The position numbers and the translations under genes were made by a program. From positions 57,366 to 121,365 of the forward strand of contig JAIXHJ010000012.1 of assembly GCA_030145845.1 (NCBI GenBank): DNA of 64,000 bases. Reading direction: 5' to 3'. This document shows positions 36,847 through 46,769 of the stretch, piece by piece; position 1 is the stretch's first letter; each line of letters begins with the position of its first letter. The notes under the pieces were generated by a model. That model was not told the origin of the DNA. It saw nothing but the letters and a program-made list of their open reading frames with translations, and ran no database searches. The stretch is from Pseudomonadota bacterium (GTDB taxonomy: Bacteria > Pseudomonadota > Gammaproteobacteria > Pseudomonadales > Oceanobacteraceae).

Positions 36847-38688
36847 TCAGGAATCTGATCCGCTGCGCTCAATTTCAGTCACAGACTTGGCCCAGAACTG
36901 ATAGCTCATCAGGTCGGCCCGGCTGTTCTGTGCGCGTTCATTTTCGCGGGTTTCTTCGTTGTCAGCCATATCCTGCCAGGATTTGGCATCCACAGCGTCC
37001 AGACGCACAACGGTATATCCACCCGGTGTTTTTACCACGCCACTGTTACCTTCAGTCAGCGCAAATGCTTTCTGCTGCGCCATACGCGGTGCTTCAGAAC
37101 TCTGCGCGTAAGTGGCAGAAACCTGCTGCCACTTTTCCGCACTTTCGTCCCCAGCCGCGATCTGAGTGGCCAATGCCTGCGCCTGCTCCAGCGCCCGCTC
37201 ACGTTTAATGCCGGCGACAACTTTGTCTTTCACCAGCGCGAATGGCAGCACAGAAGCATCAATGTGTTCTTTAACGGCCATAACCAGCGCTCCGGACTCA
37301 GTGCTGACCACATCGCTGATCTGCTTATCCAGCATCACCGGATCAGAGAAAGCGGTTTCACGGACAGCATCATTGGCCGCAACGCCCTCGCCCGACTGAC
37401 GGGTAAATAACGCCGTTTCTTTGACTTTCAGCCCCAGCGCCGCTGCTACATCATCGACAGACTCAGCCGAGAAAGAGATATTCGACAGTTCCTGCTGACG
37501 GGCAACGTATTCTTCGCCAGCTTTAGCCTGGCGGATTTCATTTTCCAGCTCGCTACGGACATCGGCCAGCGCCTTCACTTCCGGTTTAACGATGTCGTCT
37601 TCGCGGATAATGTGATAACCATAATCCGTTTTTACCGGCTGTGAAATTTCACCTTTTTTCAGGCTGTACAGAGCCCGCTCAAATTCGTCCACATAAGAAC
37701 CACGGGCTGCCAGGCCAAGGCTGCCACCATTATTACTGGTACCGATATCATCAGAATATTCTTTCGCCAGTGCAACAAAGTCTTCGCCATTATCAAGACG
37801 CTGACGGATATCCTGCGCCAGTGCCTCCGCTTCTTCATCACTGCGACTGTCGTTCACTTCAATCAGAATATGACTGGCAGCACGCTGTTCTTTCTGCAGC
37901 TCAGCAGCACGGTAATCATCGTAAGCCTGCTCCACTTCGTCATCACTGACATCCTGCTGCTCAGCCAGATCGTTCTGGCTCAGTTCCACATAGCGGATGC
38001 TGACCTGTTCCGGTGTTTTATAGCGGTCTTTGGTGTCTTCATAAGCGGCCTGCGCATCTTCATCGGATACAGCGATATCCGCTTCAAGATCACGCGCATT
38101 AACTTCATAAAAACTGAATGTACGCAGTTCATTATTCAGTGCTTCAGCCATCTGAACCGAAACCGGTGTTTCGATACTGGACAAAATAAAAGCGGCCCGC
38201 GCCTGATCTGTTTTAATGTCATCAGCCATAGCGGCACGGAAAGACAACGGCGTCATGCCGTTCATGCGCAGAATGCTCTGGAACTGCTCCTTGTTGAATC
38301 TGCCTTCCTGCTGAAACGCCGGAATGGTGACAATCGCTTCATCAATGGCGCGGGTTGAGGCGTACAGACCCATACGCTTGGCCTGTGCCAGAGCGACGTT
38401 CTGATCAATCAGTTGCTCAATTGCGGACTGACGCAGGAATTTTTCATTAAAAAGATTTTCATCGTACTGATCGCCGAACTGGCGACGGAGATTAGCTTTC
38501 TGCTGTTCAACAACGCGGGCAATGTCCGCCTCACTGATTTCCTCTCCACCTACAGTGACTGCGGCTTTTTCACCACCACCGAGATTTACGATGCTTTCCA
38601 CGCCCCAGAGCGCAAAAACGAAAATAATGAATGTAACAATTACCTTTGCGATCATGCCCTGTGCATTATCGCGCATTGTCTGCAGCAT
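36847..38688 (-). CDS. ppiD: Periplasmic chaperone / peptidyl-prolyl isomerase PpiD
   Basis: 613 residues (E. coli 623). One N-terminal membrane anchor (IVTFIIFVFALWGVESI), a SurA-like chaperone domain, and a parvulin domain near residues 265-360 (ASHILIEV, NGGSLGLAARGSYVDEFE, KTDYGYHII). A further helical C-terminal lobe follows. PpiD sits beside SecYEG and assists proteins leaving the translocon. It lies last in the conserved tig-clpP-clpX-lon-hupB series, after tRNA-Asp. Confidence 0.95.
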   Translation of the reverse strand: MLQTMRDNAQGMIAKVIVTFIIFVFALWGVESIVNLGGGEKAAVTVGGEEISEADIARVVEQQKANLRRQFGDQYDENLFNEKFLRQSAIEQLIDQNVALAQAKRMGLYASTRAIDEAIVTIPAFQQEGRFNKEQFQSILRMNGMTPLSFRAAMADDIKTDQARAAFILSSIETPVSVQMAEALNNELRTFSFYEVNARDLEADIAVSDEDAQAAYEDTKDRYKTPEQVSIRYVELSQNDLAEQQDVSDDEVEQAYDDYRAAELQKEQRAASHILIEVNDSRSDEEAEALAQDIRQRLDNGEDFVALAKEYSDDIGTSNNGGSLGLAARGSYVDEFERALYSLKKGEISQPVKTDYGYHIIREDDIVKPEVKALADVRSELENEIRQAKAGEEYVARQQELSNISFSAESVDDVAAALGLKVKETALFTRQSGEGVAANDAVRETAFSDPVMLDKQISDVVSTESGALVMAVKEHIDASVLPFALVKDKVVAGIKRERALEQAQALATQIAAGDESAEKWQQVSATYAQSSEAPRMAQQKAFALTEGNSGVVKTPGGYTVVRLDAVDAKSWQDMADNEETRENERAQNSRADLMSYQFWAKSVTEIERSGSDS

Positions 38689-38722
38689 GCTTCCTCCGAT
38701 GTGATTGCATGGCTAACACAAA

Positions 38723-38747
38723 AAAAGCGCATCCAGGATGCGCTTTT
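38723..38747. terminator. Terminator after tRNA-Asp
   Basis: GCGCATC/GATGCGC stem with a three-base loop; on the minus strand it is followed by seven or more T. It ends the hupB-tRNA-Asp transcript before ppiD. Confidence 0.8.
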
Positions 38748-38751
38748 GATC

Positions 38752-38828
38752 TGGCGGACCGGACGGGACTCGAACCCGCGACCCCCGGCGTGACAGGCCG
38801 GTATTCTAACCAACTGAACTACCGGTCC
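38752..38828 (-). tRNA. tRNA-Asp (GTC)
   Basis: A 77-base cloverleaf with acceptor stem GGACCGG/CCGGTCC, T loop GGTTCGAGTCC, anticodon loop CTGTCAC (anticodon GTC) and an encoded CCA end. It stands between hupB and ppiD, a common site for an Asp tRNA in this lineage. Confidence 0.95.
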
Positions 38829-38842
38829 TAAACTTCAGCTAC

Positions 38843-39115
38843 TCAGTTTACAGCGTCTTTAAGAGCTTTACCGGCCTTGAAGCTCGGAACTTTTGCAGCT
38901 TTGATTTCGATCGGTGCGCCAGTCTGAGGGTTACGTCCTGTGCGTGCTGCACGTTCTTTAACCATAAAAGTACCGAAACCAACCAGAGCAACCTGGTCAC
39001 CACCTTTCAGTGCTTCACCAATGCTTTCGATCATTGCATCCAGTGCACGACCAGCAGCCGCTTTTGGAATGTCCGCAGAAGCTGCGATTGAATCAATTAA
39101 TTCAGATTTATTCAC
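38843..39115 (-). CDS. hupB: DNA-binding protein HU-beta
   Basis: 90 residues, the normal size for HU. It begins [11 protein letters not shown] with the basic dimerisation helices, has the [10 protein letters not shown] helix, and the DNA-binding arms with [23 protein letters not shown] bends and compacts DNA. Its own strong promoter lies in the gap after lon. Confidence 0.95.
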   Translation of the reverse strand: MNKSELIDSIAASADIPKAAAGRALDAMIESIGEALKGGDQVALVGFGTFMVKERAARTGRNPQTGAPIEIKAAKVPSFKAGKALKDAVN

Positions 39116-39198
39116 ACTTATCCCCTTTACTCTGTGCGCAATTGTGAATTCTTGTTATGCGACTGGGCGATCGCTACAGGAAAATATCAGAGCGACGA

Positions 39199-39227
39199 TT
39201 TATACCAAGCAGCCGGTGGAGCGTCAA
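39199..39227 (-). promoter_or_regulatory. Sigma-70 promoter of hupB
   Basis: On the minus strand TTGACG and TATAAA are spaced by 17 bases, between the lon stop and the hupB ATG. Both boxes match at five of six positions; the leader is about 75 bases. Confidence 0.75.
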
Positions 39228-39233
39228 GCAGCC

Positions 39234-41624
39234 TTAGTGGGTGCTTGGCCGCCCCTGGTCATCTTTTTTGGTACTCTTGTCTTCTTTGGTGATAATTTCA
39301 CCAATCGCGGCTTCCGGTTTGCTTTCCAGAGCCAGATCAAGCACCTCATCAATCCAGTCAACCGGCACCACATTCATATCCTGACGGATATTGTCGGGTA
39401 CTTCTTTCAGATCCTTCTCATTCTCTTTCGGAATGATGACTGTTTTGATCCCGCCACGATGGGCGGCCAGTAATTTTTCCTTAAGCCCACCAATTGCCAG
39501 CACTTTGCCGCGCAGGGTAATTTCACCGGTCATAGCAACATCGGCGCGTACCGGGATGCCGGTCATCACTGAAGCCAGGGCAGTGACCATACCAATACCG
39601 GCACTCGGACCATCTTTCGGCGTAGCACCTTCCGGCACGTGCACATGCAGATCATGCTTTTCAAAATAATCGTCTGCCACACCCATGCCAGCGGAACGAC
39701 TGCGCACCACGGTCAATGCCGCCTGAATAGACTCCTGCATCACGTCACCGAGTGAGCCGGTTTTCACAATCCGGCCTTTGCCCGGTGTCGCTGCAGACTC
39801 CAGGGTCAGCAGTTCGCCACCAACGGATGTCCAGGCCAGCCCGGTCACCTGCCCCACCTGGTTTTCCACTCCGGCCAGGCCATAACGGAATTTGGCTACG
39901 CCAAGATATTCTTCCAGCAGGCCAGCATCAATTTCACGCGTCGCGACGGTCTGATCAAGCATATTTGCTTTAACCACCCGGCGGCACAATTTGGCGATCT
40001 GACGCTCCAGCGCCCGCACGCCCGCCTCTCTGGTGTAATGACGGATGATATCGCGCAGCACATCATCGCTGACGCTGATTTCACTTTCTTTGAGCCCGTT
40101 CTGCTTAATTTGTTTCGGCAGTAAGTAACGGCGGGCAATATTGACCTTCTCGTCTTCGGTGTAACCCGGAATACGGATAACTTCCATACGGTCGAGCAGC
40201 GGCCCCGGAATATCCATGCTGTTCGAGGTACAGATAAACATCACGTCGGACAGATCATAATCAACTTCCAGATAATGATCGGCAAAGGTGGAATTCTGCT
40301 CCGGATCCAGCACTTCCAGCAGAGCCGATGCCGGATCACCGCGATGATCCATCCCCATTTTGTCGATTTCATCGAGCAGGAAAAGCGGGTTTTTCACGCC
40401 AACCTTGGACATTTTCTGCACAAGCTTACCTGGCATGGAACCAATATAGGTCCGGCGGTGACCACGGATTTCCGCTTCATCCCGCACGCCACCCAGCGCC
40501 ATCCGGACGAATTTACGGTTAGTTGCGCGGGCAATCGACTGACCAAGCGAGGTTTTACCCACCCCCGGAGGTCCGACCAGACACAACACCGCGCCTTTCA
40601 CTTTCTTGACCCGGTTCTGTACCGCCAGATATTCGAGGATACGTTCTTTCACTTCATCCAGGCCGAAGTGGTCGGCATCGAGAATTTCTTTCGCTTTGGT
40701 CAGGTCATGACTGACACGGGTGCGTTTCTTCCATGGCAGGTTAACCAGCCAATCGAGATAACCCCGCACCACCGACGCTTCCGCCGACATCGGCGACATC
40801 ATTCGCAGCTTTTTCAGCTCAGCATCGGCTTTTTCGCGTGCCTCTTTGGTCATGCCGGACTGTTCAATTTTAGCGGTCAGCTCATCAAACTCATTGCCAC
40901 CTTCTTCCAGGTCGCCCAGTTCCTTCTGAATGGCTTTCATCTGCTCATTCAGATAATACTCACGCTGACTTTTTTCCATCTGCTTTTTAACGCGTCCGCG
41001 GATGCGTTTTTCTACTTTCAGCAGATCGATTTCAGATTCCATCAGCTCCATCAGATGCTCTACCCGTTCTTTCGGGTCCAGCATTTCCAGAACCAATTGT
41101 TTTTCATCCAGCTTCAGGGAGATATGCGCAGCAATGGTGTCAGCCAGACGGGAAGCGTCCTCAATACCGGAAATCGTCGACAACACTTCGCTGGGTACTT
41201 TTTTCGACAACTGTACATACTGTTCGAAATGACCAGTCAGGGAGCGCACCAGCACTTCGTTTTCACGTTCACTCAGCTCGCTGGTACCGACGGCCGTGAC
41301 TGCACCACGGAACAGGGTTTCTTCATCCATCAGTTCATCAAGGCTGGCACGGACGTCACCTTCCACCAGGACTTTTACGGTGCCATCCGGTAATTTCAGC
41401 AGCTGCAGCACATTGGCGATGGTGCCGACCGGGTGCATATCGTCCGCACCGGGCTCGTCATCGGACGCATCTTTCTGGGCAACAAGCATAATGCGCTTGT
41501 CTTTTTCCATGGCCTCCTCAAGCGCCTGAATGGATTTTTCCCGGCCTACAAACAACGGAATCACCATTGCCGGAAATACAACCACGTCGCGGAGGGGTAA
41601 TAAAGGGAGGACTTCTTGTGTCAT
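39234..41624 (-). CDS. lon: ATP-dependent protease Lon
   Basis: 796 residues. The N-terminal LON substrate domain starts [15 protein letters not shown]. The AAA module has Walker [10 protein letters not shown] and the sensor region with [16 protein letters not shown]. The C-terminal protease has the catalytic Ser in DGPSAGI and Lys in [17 protein letters not shown] 41624 is chosen over the TTG before it; TAGGT lies ten bases upstream. Lon degrades damaged and regulatory proteins. A sigma-32-like sequence lies in the upstream gap. Gene order clpX-lon-hupB is the usual one. Confidence 0.95.
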   Translation of the reverse strand: MTQEVLPLLPLRDVVVFPAMVIPLFVGREKSIQALEEAMEKDKRIMLVAQKDASDDEPGADDMHPVGTIANVLQLLKLPDGTVKVLVEGDVRASLDELMDEETLFRGAVTAVGTSELSERENEVLVRSLTGHFEQYVQLSKKVPSEVLSTISGIEDASRLADTIAAHISLKLDEKQLVLEMLDPKERVEHLMELMESEIDLLKVEKRIRGRVKKQMEKSQREYYLNEQMKAIQKELGDLEEGGNEFDELTAKIEQSGMTKEAREKADAELKKLRMMSPMSAEASVVRGYLDWLVNLPWKKRTRVSHDLTKAKEILDADHFGLDEVKERILEYLAVQNRVKKVKGAVLCLVGPPGVGKTSLGQSIARATNRKFVRMALGGVRDEAEIRGHRRTYIGSMPGKLVQKMSKVGVKNPLFLLDEIDKMGMDHRGDPASALLEVLDPEQNSTFADHYLEVDYDLSDVMFICTSNSMDIPGPLLDRMEVIRIPGYTEDEKVNIARRYLLPKQIKQNGLKESEISVSDDVLRDIIRHYTREAGVRALERQIAKLCRRVVKANMLDQTVATREIDAGLLEEYLGVAKFRYGLAGVENQVGQVTGLAWTSVGGELLTLESAATPGKGRIVKTGSLGDVMQESIQAALTVVRSRSAGMGVADDYFEKHDLHVHVPEGATPKDGPSAGIGMVTALASVMTGIPVRADVAMTGEITLRGKVLAIGGLKEKLLAAHRGGIKTVIIPKENEKDLKEVPDNIRQDMNVVPVDWIDEVLDLALESKPEAAIGEIITKEDKSTKKDDQGRPSTH

Positions 41625-41667
41625 CAAATAAGTACCTAAAATCTGCGATTAACGCCAATATGTCAGT

Positions 41668-41696
41668 AAGTGAGGGCTGCAGGCAAGGAATACAAG
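41668..41696 (-). promoter_or_regulatory. Possible sigma-32 (heat-shock) promoter of lon
   Basis: On the minus strand CTTGTA and CCTCACTT are 15 bases apart, near the sigma-32 consensus CTTGAA-N13-15-CCCCATNT. The spacing is right and lon is a known heat-shock gene, but the -10 part is imperfect. Confidence 0.35.
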
Positions 41697-41706
41697 GCCC
41701 TGAAAT

Positions 41707-41736
41707 GACAAAAGGAGGCACAGGCCTCCTTTTGTC
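41707..41736. terminator. Terminator after clpX
   Basis: A 13-bp perfect stem GACAAAAGGAGGC and its complement around an ACAG loop, lying between the clpX stop and the lon promoter region. The A/T-rich base of the stem gives a TTTT run on either strand. Confidence 0.75.
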
Positions 41737-41762
41737 TTCATGGTCAGTCATGATTTTCCGGA

Positions 41763-43049
41763 TCAGTCGTCGTCCGGCGAAACCTTACCAACCTCGGCGT
41801 TTTCATAGATGATCAGAGGCTCAGATTCGCCACTGATGACGCCGTCATCAATAACAACCTTGGCCACATGCTCTTCTGATGGAATGCGGTACATGGTCTG
41901 CAGCAGTGCACCTTCCATAATGGAACGCAGACCACGGGCACCGGTTTTACGCTCCATTGCCAGGGATGCCACAGCATCCAGCGCCGAATCGCGGAATTCC
42001 AGTTCAACCGTTTCCATCTCAAACAGCTTCTGATACTGACGCACCAGAGAGTTCTTCGGCTCGGTCAGAATACGCATGAGCGCGTCCTTATCCAGCTCGT
42101 CCAGCGTCGCCACAACCGGCAGGCGCCCGATAAACTCAGGAATAAGACCGTACTTCACCAGATCACCCGGCTCCACATCACGCAGAACCTCACCCACCGC
42201 TTTCTGCTCCTGCTTACCTTTCACAGTAGCTGAGAAGCCGATACTGCTCCTTTCAGAGCGGTCACGGATGATGTTATCCAGACCAGCAAAGGCACCACCA
42301 CAGATGAACAGGATATTGGACGTATCAACCTGCAGGAATTCCTGCTGCGGATGTTTACGGCCACCCTGCGGCGGAACGGATGCCACCGTTCCCTCAATCA
42401 GCTTCAGCAACGCCTGCTGTACACCCTCACCCGATACATCGCGGGTAATGGACGGGTTATCAGACTTGCGTGAAATCTTGTCGATTTCGTCGATGTAGAC
42501 AATGCCACGCTGAGCTTTTTCAACATCGTAATCACATTTCTGCAGCAACTTCTGGATGATGTTTTCAACATCCTCACCCACATAACCGGCTTCGGTCAGC
42601 GTGGTTGCGTCAGCAATGGTAAAGGGTACGTTCAGCAGACGTGCCAGCGTTTCCGCCAGCAGGGTCTTACCACTACCGGTCGGACCGATCAGCAGGATAT
42701 TACTCTTCGACAGCTCAACTTCGGCCTTGCCTTCACCACTGCGCAGGCGCTTGTAGTGGTTATAAACAGCAACCGACAGAACCACCTTGGCCTTATCCTG
42801 ACCAATCACGTACTCATCAAGAGTCGTCTTGATTTCCTGCGGGGTGGGCAGTTTGTCGCCACTCCCCTTGTTTTCGGCTTCCTGAACTTCTTCGCGAATA
42901 ATGTCGTTACACAGATCGACACATTCGTCACAGATGAACACCGATGGGCCGGCAATCAGCTTACGCACCTCATGCTGACTCTTTCCGCAGAAAGAGCAGT
43001 ACAGGAGCTTGCCGCTGTCTTCGCCTTTGCCTTTGGTATCGTCGGTCAT
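41763..43049 (-). CDS. clpX: ClpXP protease ATPase subunit ClpX
   Basis: 428 residues (E. coli 424). An N-terminal zinc domain has Cys18, Cys21, Cys40 and Cys43. The AAA+ domain carries Walker A GPTGSGKT (122-129), [10 protein letters not shown] as Walker B, the pore-loop motif GYVGEDVE and sensor 2 [11 protein letters not shown]. ClpX unfolds tagged proteins and feeds them to ClpP, encoded 86 bases upstream. GAGG precedes the ATG. Confidence 0.95.
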   Translation of the reverse strand: MTDDTKGKGEDSGKLLYCSFCGKSQHEVRKLIAGPSVFICDECVDLCNDIIREEVQEAENKGSGDKLPTPQEIKTTLDEYVIGQDKAKVVLSVAVYNHYKRLRSGEGKAEVELSKSNILLIGPTGSGKTLLAETLARLLNVPFTIADATTLTEAGYVGEDVENIIQKLLQKCDYDVEKAQRGIVYIDEIDKISRKSDNPSITRDVSGEGVQQALLKLIEGTVASVPPQGGRKHPQQEFLQVDTSNILFICGGAFAGLDNIIRDRSERSSIGFSATVKGKQEQKAVGEVLRDVEPGDLVKYGLIPEFIGRLPVVATLDELDKDALMRILTEPKNSLVRQYQKLFEMETVELEFRDSALDAVASLAMERKTGARGLRSIMEGALLQTMYRIPSEEHVAKVVIDDGVISGESEPLIIYENAEVGKVSPDDD

Positions 43050-43135
43050 TCGACTGCCTCGTTATTCAATACTCAGGTCCTTAACATGGACCCTAAAGTG
43101 TCGTTCTTCAACCCCTGAGTTATCAGAAAAGATAA

Positions 43136-43765
43136 TCAGGAATTACGGTTCACCAGAATCTTATCAATCAGGCCATATTCCAGCGCAACATCAGGGTTCA
43201 TAAAGTTATCGCGCTCGGTATCGGCGGTCACTTTCTCGATGCTCTGACCGGTATGCTCTGACAGAATGCGGTTCAGGCGGTCTTTGGTGTCCTGAATATT
43301 TTTCGCATGAATCTGGATGTCTGTCGCCTGCCCCTGCGCACCGCCACTTGGCTGGTGAATCATGATGCGGGAGTTCGGCACACTGAAGCGTTTGCCCGGC
43401 GCGCCGGCAGCCAGCAGGAAGGCACCCATACTCGCCGCCTGCCCAATCACCATGGTGCTGACATCCGGCTTGATGAACTGCATGGTGTCATAAATGGACA
43501 GACCCGCCGACACAGAACCGCCAGGTGAATTGATATACAGGTGAATATCCTTATCCGGATTCTCAGATTCTAAGAACAACAGCTGCGCCACCACCAGGTT
43601 GGCCATGTGATCCTCAACCGGACCAACCAGAAAGATCACCCGCTCTTTCAGCAGACGTGAATAGATATCGTAAGCTCGCTCACCACGGGCTGACTGTTCT
43701 ACAACCATTGGCACCAGGCCACTGGCCTGGATAATCTCAGACTGTTGTTTCATGGAGTCAAACAT
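43136..43765 (-). CDS. clpP: ATP-dependent Clp protease proteolytic subunit
   Basis: 209 residues, with the catalytic triad Ser112 (GQAASMGAF), His137 (MIHQPSG) and Asp186 (TERDNFM). The N-terminal residues before [16 protein letters not shown] are a propeptide, cleaved in E. coli. ATG 43765 is preferred, with GGGAG upstream; ATG four codons later is an alternative. It forms the double heptameric protease chamber with ClpX or ClpA. Confidence 0.95.
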   Translation of the reverse strand: MFDSMKQQSEIIQASGLVPMVVEQSARGERAYDIYSRLLKERVIFLVGPVEDHMANLVVAQLLFLESENPDKDIHLYINSPGGSVSAGLSIYDTMQFIKPDVSTMVIGQAASMGAFLLAAGAPGKRFSVPNSRIMIHQPSGGAQGQATDIQIHAKNIQDTKDRLNRILSEHTGQSIEKVTADTERDNFMNPDVALEYGLIDKILVNRNS

Positions 43766-43803
43766 GGACTCTGCACTCCCTACACTATTGCACTCGGTTA
43801 CAA

Positions 43804-43830
43804 AAACAGCCGCTATTGTGGCGGCTGTTT
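43804..43830 (-). terminator. Terminator after tig
   Basis: AAACAGCCGC / GCGGCTGTTT stem with a seven-base loop between tig and clpP; on the minus strand it leads into TTTTTGT. It probably lowers read-through from tig into clpP. Confidence 0.75.
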
Positions 43831-43878
43831 CTGAGTTTAGCCATTCACTGGCCCGGTGTCAGTCACTCCGGAGAGTGA

Positions 43879-45192
43879 TCAGCCTGGCTGATTGGCTGAC
43901 CGGATAACTTCTTCATAAGAAGAATCAGACTGACTGACCTTAGCTGCTGCCAGAACCTTCTCAACCGCCTGTTCTTCAAGCGCCAGCGCCTCTACCTGGG
44001 CTTTCTGCTGAGGGTTGCTGGCGTAGTAGTTACGCACCTCTTCAGGGTCCTGATAGGTCGCAGCAACCTCTTCAATCAGCTGCTCAACTTTTTCTGCCGA
44101 AGGTGTCAATTCATTGGCTTCGATCACAGCGTTCATCAGCAGACCAATCACAACACGCTTCTCCGCCTGATCCTTGAACAGTTCGGCCGGCAGTTGTTTC
44201 GGATCCAGCTGCTGACCACCGCCAAACTGCTGCACAGCCTGCTGACGCAGACGGTCAATTTCCTGATCGATCAGAGAGGAAGGAACATCAATCTTGTTGT
44301 TCGCTACCAGACCATCAATCACCTGCTGTTTGGTCAGACTGCGCAGGGCACGAGCCAGTTCCCGCTCCATGTTTTTACGGATTTCGGTTTTGAACTCTTC
44401 CACGTCCGCTGTTTCAACACCGAAAGACTTGAAGAATTCTTCATTCAGCTCAGGCAGTTGCGGTTTTTTAACGGTGGACACAGTGACTTTAAACTGAGCC
44501 GGCTTACCTTTCAGCTCTTCCTTGTGATAATCCTCAGGGAAGCTTACATCCAGCGTTTTCTCTTCACCGGCTTTGGCGCCAACCAGACCATCTTCAAAGC
44601 CCGGAATCATGGAGCCGGAACCCAGGGTCAGGCTGTAGCCCTTGGCAGAACCACCCTCAAAGGCTTCACCATCAATAAAACCTTCAAAATCGATCACAAC
44701 CTGATCGCCGTCAGCAGCAGCATCTGCAGACTCTTCCCACTGGGCATTCTGCTTCTGCAGGGTTTCCAGCATGGTTGCCAGATCTTTGTCAGTAACTTCT
44801 GCAGACTTCTGATCCACCTCGATAGCGGAGAAGTCAGCCAGGGCGATTTCCGGGTAAACCTCGAAGGTCGCCTTGAATTCCAGATCCTTGCCTTCTTCAT
44901 CAACAGTCGGCTCAAAGCTTGGCATACCGGCCAGCTTAACGTTTTCATCCTGCACAGCCTTGAAGAAAGACTGTTGCATCTGCTGATAAATGGCTTCGTA
45001 ACGGGCCTGTTTGCCGAACATGCGTTTGGCAACGGTTGGCGGCAGAGGCTTGCCTTTGCGGAAACCGTTAACCTTCTGGCCTTTGGAAATACGCTTCAGC
45101 TCATGGGTCACTTTTTCTTCAACTTCGGCAGCAGGAACGCCGATAGTCATTACACGCTGAAGACCAGAGGTGGTCTCGATGGACACTTGCAT
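43879..45192 (-). CDS. tig: Trigger factor
   Basis: 437 residues (E. coli 432). The N-terminal ribosome-binding domain carries the signature GFRKGKPLPPTV near residue 45 (compare GFRxGKVP). A central FKBP-type isomerase domain follows (GDQVVIDFEGFIDGEAFEGG as a region, then GSGSMIPGFEDGLVG), and the rest forms the arms of the chaperone. It meets nascent chains at the ribosome exit. GAGAGG precedes the ATG. It heads the tig-clpP-clpX series. Confidence 0.95.
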   Translation of the reverse strand: MQVSIETTSGLQRVMTIGVPAAEVEEKVTHELKRISKGQKVNGFRKGKPLPPTVAKRMFGKQARYEAIYQQMQQSFFKAVQDENVKLAGMPSFEPTVDEEGKDLEFKATFEVYPEIALADFSAIEVDQKSAEVTDKDLATMLETLQKQNAQWEESADAAADGDQVVIDFEGFIDGEAFEGGSAKGYSLTLGSGSMIPGFEDGLVGAKAGEEKTLDVSFPEDYHKEELKGKPAQFKVTVSTVKKPQLPELNEEFFKSFGVETADVEEFKTEIRKNMERELARALRSLTKQQVIDGLVANNKIDVPSSLIDQEIDRLRQQAVQQFGGGQQLDPKQLPAELFKDQAEKRVVIGLLMNAVIEANELTPSAEKVEQLIEEVAATYQDPEEVRNYYASNPQQKAQVEALALEEQAVEKVLAAAKVSQSDSSYEEVIRSANQPG

Positions 45193-45263
45193 AGATGCCT
45201 CTCAAATTACATGTCAGTTCAATGCGTCCGCAGCACGGACAGCGTAAATAAAGAAAGTCGCGG

Positions 45264-45292
45264 ATTATAACGCAACCCGGCGCCGGAGTTAA
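45264..45292 (-). promoter_or_regulatory. Sigma-70 promoter of tig
   Basis: On the minus strand TTAACT and a perfect TATAAT with a 17-base spacer, giving a leader of about 65 bases before the tig ATG. Confidence 0.65.
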
Positions 45293-45346
45293 ACAACAAA
45301 AAACGACTTATATTTCAGAGACTTACAGAAAGGAGAAGAGAAGAAG

Positions 45347-45423
45347 TGGGGTGGCCGACGGGGATCGAACCCGCGACAACAGGAATCACAATCCTGGACT
45401 CTACCAACTGAGCTACGGCCACC
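45347..45423 (-). tRNA. tRNA-His (GTG)
   Basis: 77 bases including the extra 5' G of tRNA-His, acceptor arms GGTGGCC/GGCCACC, anticodon loop TTGTGAT (GTG) and encoded CCA. Last of three tRNAs read from one promoter. Confidence 0.95.
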
Positions 45424-45448
45424 ACAGAAACTGCTGAGCTTGCCAAAA

Positions 45449-45525
45449 TGGCGCACCCGGCAGGGCTTGAACCTGCAACCCTCGGCTTAGAAGGCCGATG
45501 CTCTATCCAGTTGAGCTACGGGCGC
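45449..45525 (-). tRNA. tRNA-Arg (TCT)
   Basis: 77-base cloverleaf with acceptor GCGCCCG/CGGGTGC (one G-T pair), anticodon loop CTTCTAA (TCT) and encoded CCA. It reads AGA codons. Confidence 0.95.
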
Positions 45526-45550
45526 ATGTCCATCTAATCAGGCGATTAAA

Positions 45551-45627
45551 TGGTCGGGGTAGAGAGATTCGAACTCCCGACATCCTGGTCCCAAACCAGG
45601 CGCGCTACCAGACTGCGCTATACCCCG
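45551..45627 (-). tRNA. tRNA-Pro (TGG)
   Basis: 77-base cloverleaf starting CGGGGTA, anticodon loop TTTGGGA (TGG), encoded CCA. First gene of the Pro-Arg-His tRNA operon. Confidence 0.95.
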
Positions 45628-45668
45628 ATCTATCCCTCAAAGGGCACTGCCCTGTGAGTGCGGCGCAT

Positions 45669-45695
45669 ATTATAGATACCCCCTCCCCCCGTCAA
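45669..45695 (-). promoter_or_regulatory. Promoter of the tRNA-Pro-Arg-His operon
   Basis: On the minus strand TTGACG and TATAAT lie 15 bases apart, with a spacer made almost only of G. A -10 of TAATAT would give 17. The GC-rich stretch after the -10 (GCGCCGC) is the discriminator type linked to stringent control of stable RNA genes. Confidence 0.65.
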
Positions 45696-45847
45696 CGACT
45701 TTTTAAAAAAAATTAATAAAAACAATTGGTTCTGGGTGTTATACCGGCAACGCCCGGCACTCAGGCCGGCAGCAACAGCCTTTGTTTTTCTTGTCCCTGC
45801 ATGCGAAAATCGCGCGCCCAAGTACATGTTACAGGTTTACCGCCTCT

Positions 45848-46705
45848 ATGACCGCGCAACTCATTGACGGCAAGGCCGCCGCCGCAGCAATCCGAGATTC
45901 AATTTCTGAAAAAGTCGCAGCCCGTAAGGCTGCAGGAAAACGGGCTCCGGGGCTCGCGGTCATTCTGGTCGGTAACGATCCGGCATCCGAAGTGTATGTG
46001 GCCCACAAGCGCCGCGACTGCGAACAGGTCGGCATCGTCAGCAAAGCCTATGACCTGCCCGCCACGACCAGCCAGCAGGAACTGCTGCAGCTGATCGACG
46101 ACCTCAACAGCGACACCAGCGTTGATGGCATTCTGGTGCAGTTGCCACTACCCAAAGGTCTGCACGCCGAAGAAATCCTTGAACGCATCGATCCCACCAA
46201 AGATGTTGATGGCTTCCACCCCTTCAATGTCGGCCGCCTTGCTCAGCGCATTCCGCTGCTGCGGCCCTGCACACCGGCCGGTATTGTCGACCTGCTGGAA
46301 GGCACCGGTGAAGAAATCCGCGGCAAGCATGCCGTTATCGTTGGTGCCTCCAACATTGTCGGCCGCCCGATGGGTCTGGAACTGCTGCTGAAAGGCTGCA
46401 CCGTGACTACCTGCCACCGTTTCACTCAGGACCTGGCCCAGTATGTCCGTCAGGCGGACATCGTGGTCGTTGCCGTCGGCAAACCCGGTATCGTGCACGG
46501 CGAATGGATCAAGCCCGGCGCAACTGTCATCGATGTGGGTATCAATCGCCTTGATTCCGGCAAACTGATCGGCGATGTAGATTTCGATGCGGCAGCCGAA
46601 CGTGCCGCCTTCATCACACCGGTGCCCGGCGGCGTCGGCCCGATGACCCGTGCCAAATTACTGGAAAACACCCTGTTTGCCTGTGAAGAACTGCACAATC
46701 AGTAA
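45848..46705 (+). CDS. folD: Methylene-THF dehydrogenase / cyclohydrolase FolD
   Basis: 285 residues (E. coli 288). It oxidises 5,10-methylene-THF and opens the methenyl ring to 10-formyl-THF. Visible are the catalytic [14 protein letters not shown] (Tyr and Lys), [22 protein letters not shown] and the nucleotide fold [12 protein letters not shown], and the C-terminal [21 protein letters not shown] 45848 gives the usual N-terminus (MTAQLIDGK). The gene ends at a shared terminator. Confidence 0.95.
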   Translation: MTAQLIDGKAAAAAIRDSISEKVAARKAAGKRAPGLAVILVGNDPASEVYVAHKRRDCEQVGIVSKAYDLPATTSQQELLQLIDDLNSDTSVDGILVQLPLPKGLHAEEILERIDPTKDVDGFHPFNVGRLAQRIPLLRPCTPAGIVDLLEGTGEEIRGKHAVIVGASNIVGRPMGLELLLKGCTVTTCHRFTQDLAQYVRQADIVVVAVGKPGIVHGEWIKPGATVIDVGINRLDSGKLIGDVDFDAAAERAAFITPVPGGVGPMTRAKLLENTLFACEELHNQ

Positions 46706-46721
46706 GCACTTCAATGGCTAA

Positions 46722-46752
46722 TAAAAAAGCCCGGCATTGCCGGGCTTTTTTA
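46722..46752. terminator. Bidirectional terminator between folD and cysS
   Basis: GCCCGGC/GCCGGGC stem with an ATT loop flanked by six A and six T, placed between the two converging genes. Confidence 0.9.
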
Positions 46753-46769
46753 TTTTACCTACTGCAGGC

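Noticed and set aside
40275..41393. A 372-codon plus-strand frame opposite lon.
   Set aside because: Composition (rich in His, Phe, Gln) is typical of an antisense shadow, and lon motifs cover the whole stretch.
43860..43880. Short palindrome TCACTC...GAGTGA at the tig stop codon.
   Set aside because: Small stem without a U run; the hairpin at 43804-43830 is the better terminator.
45498..45716. A 72-codon frame overlapping the tRNA genes.
   Set aside because: It runs antisense through tRNA-Arg and tRNA-Pro and reflects their sequence, not a protein.
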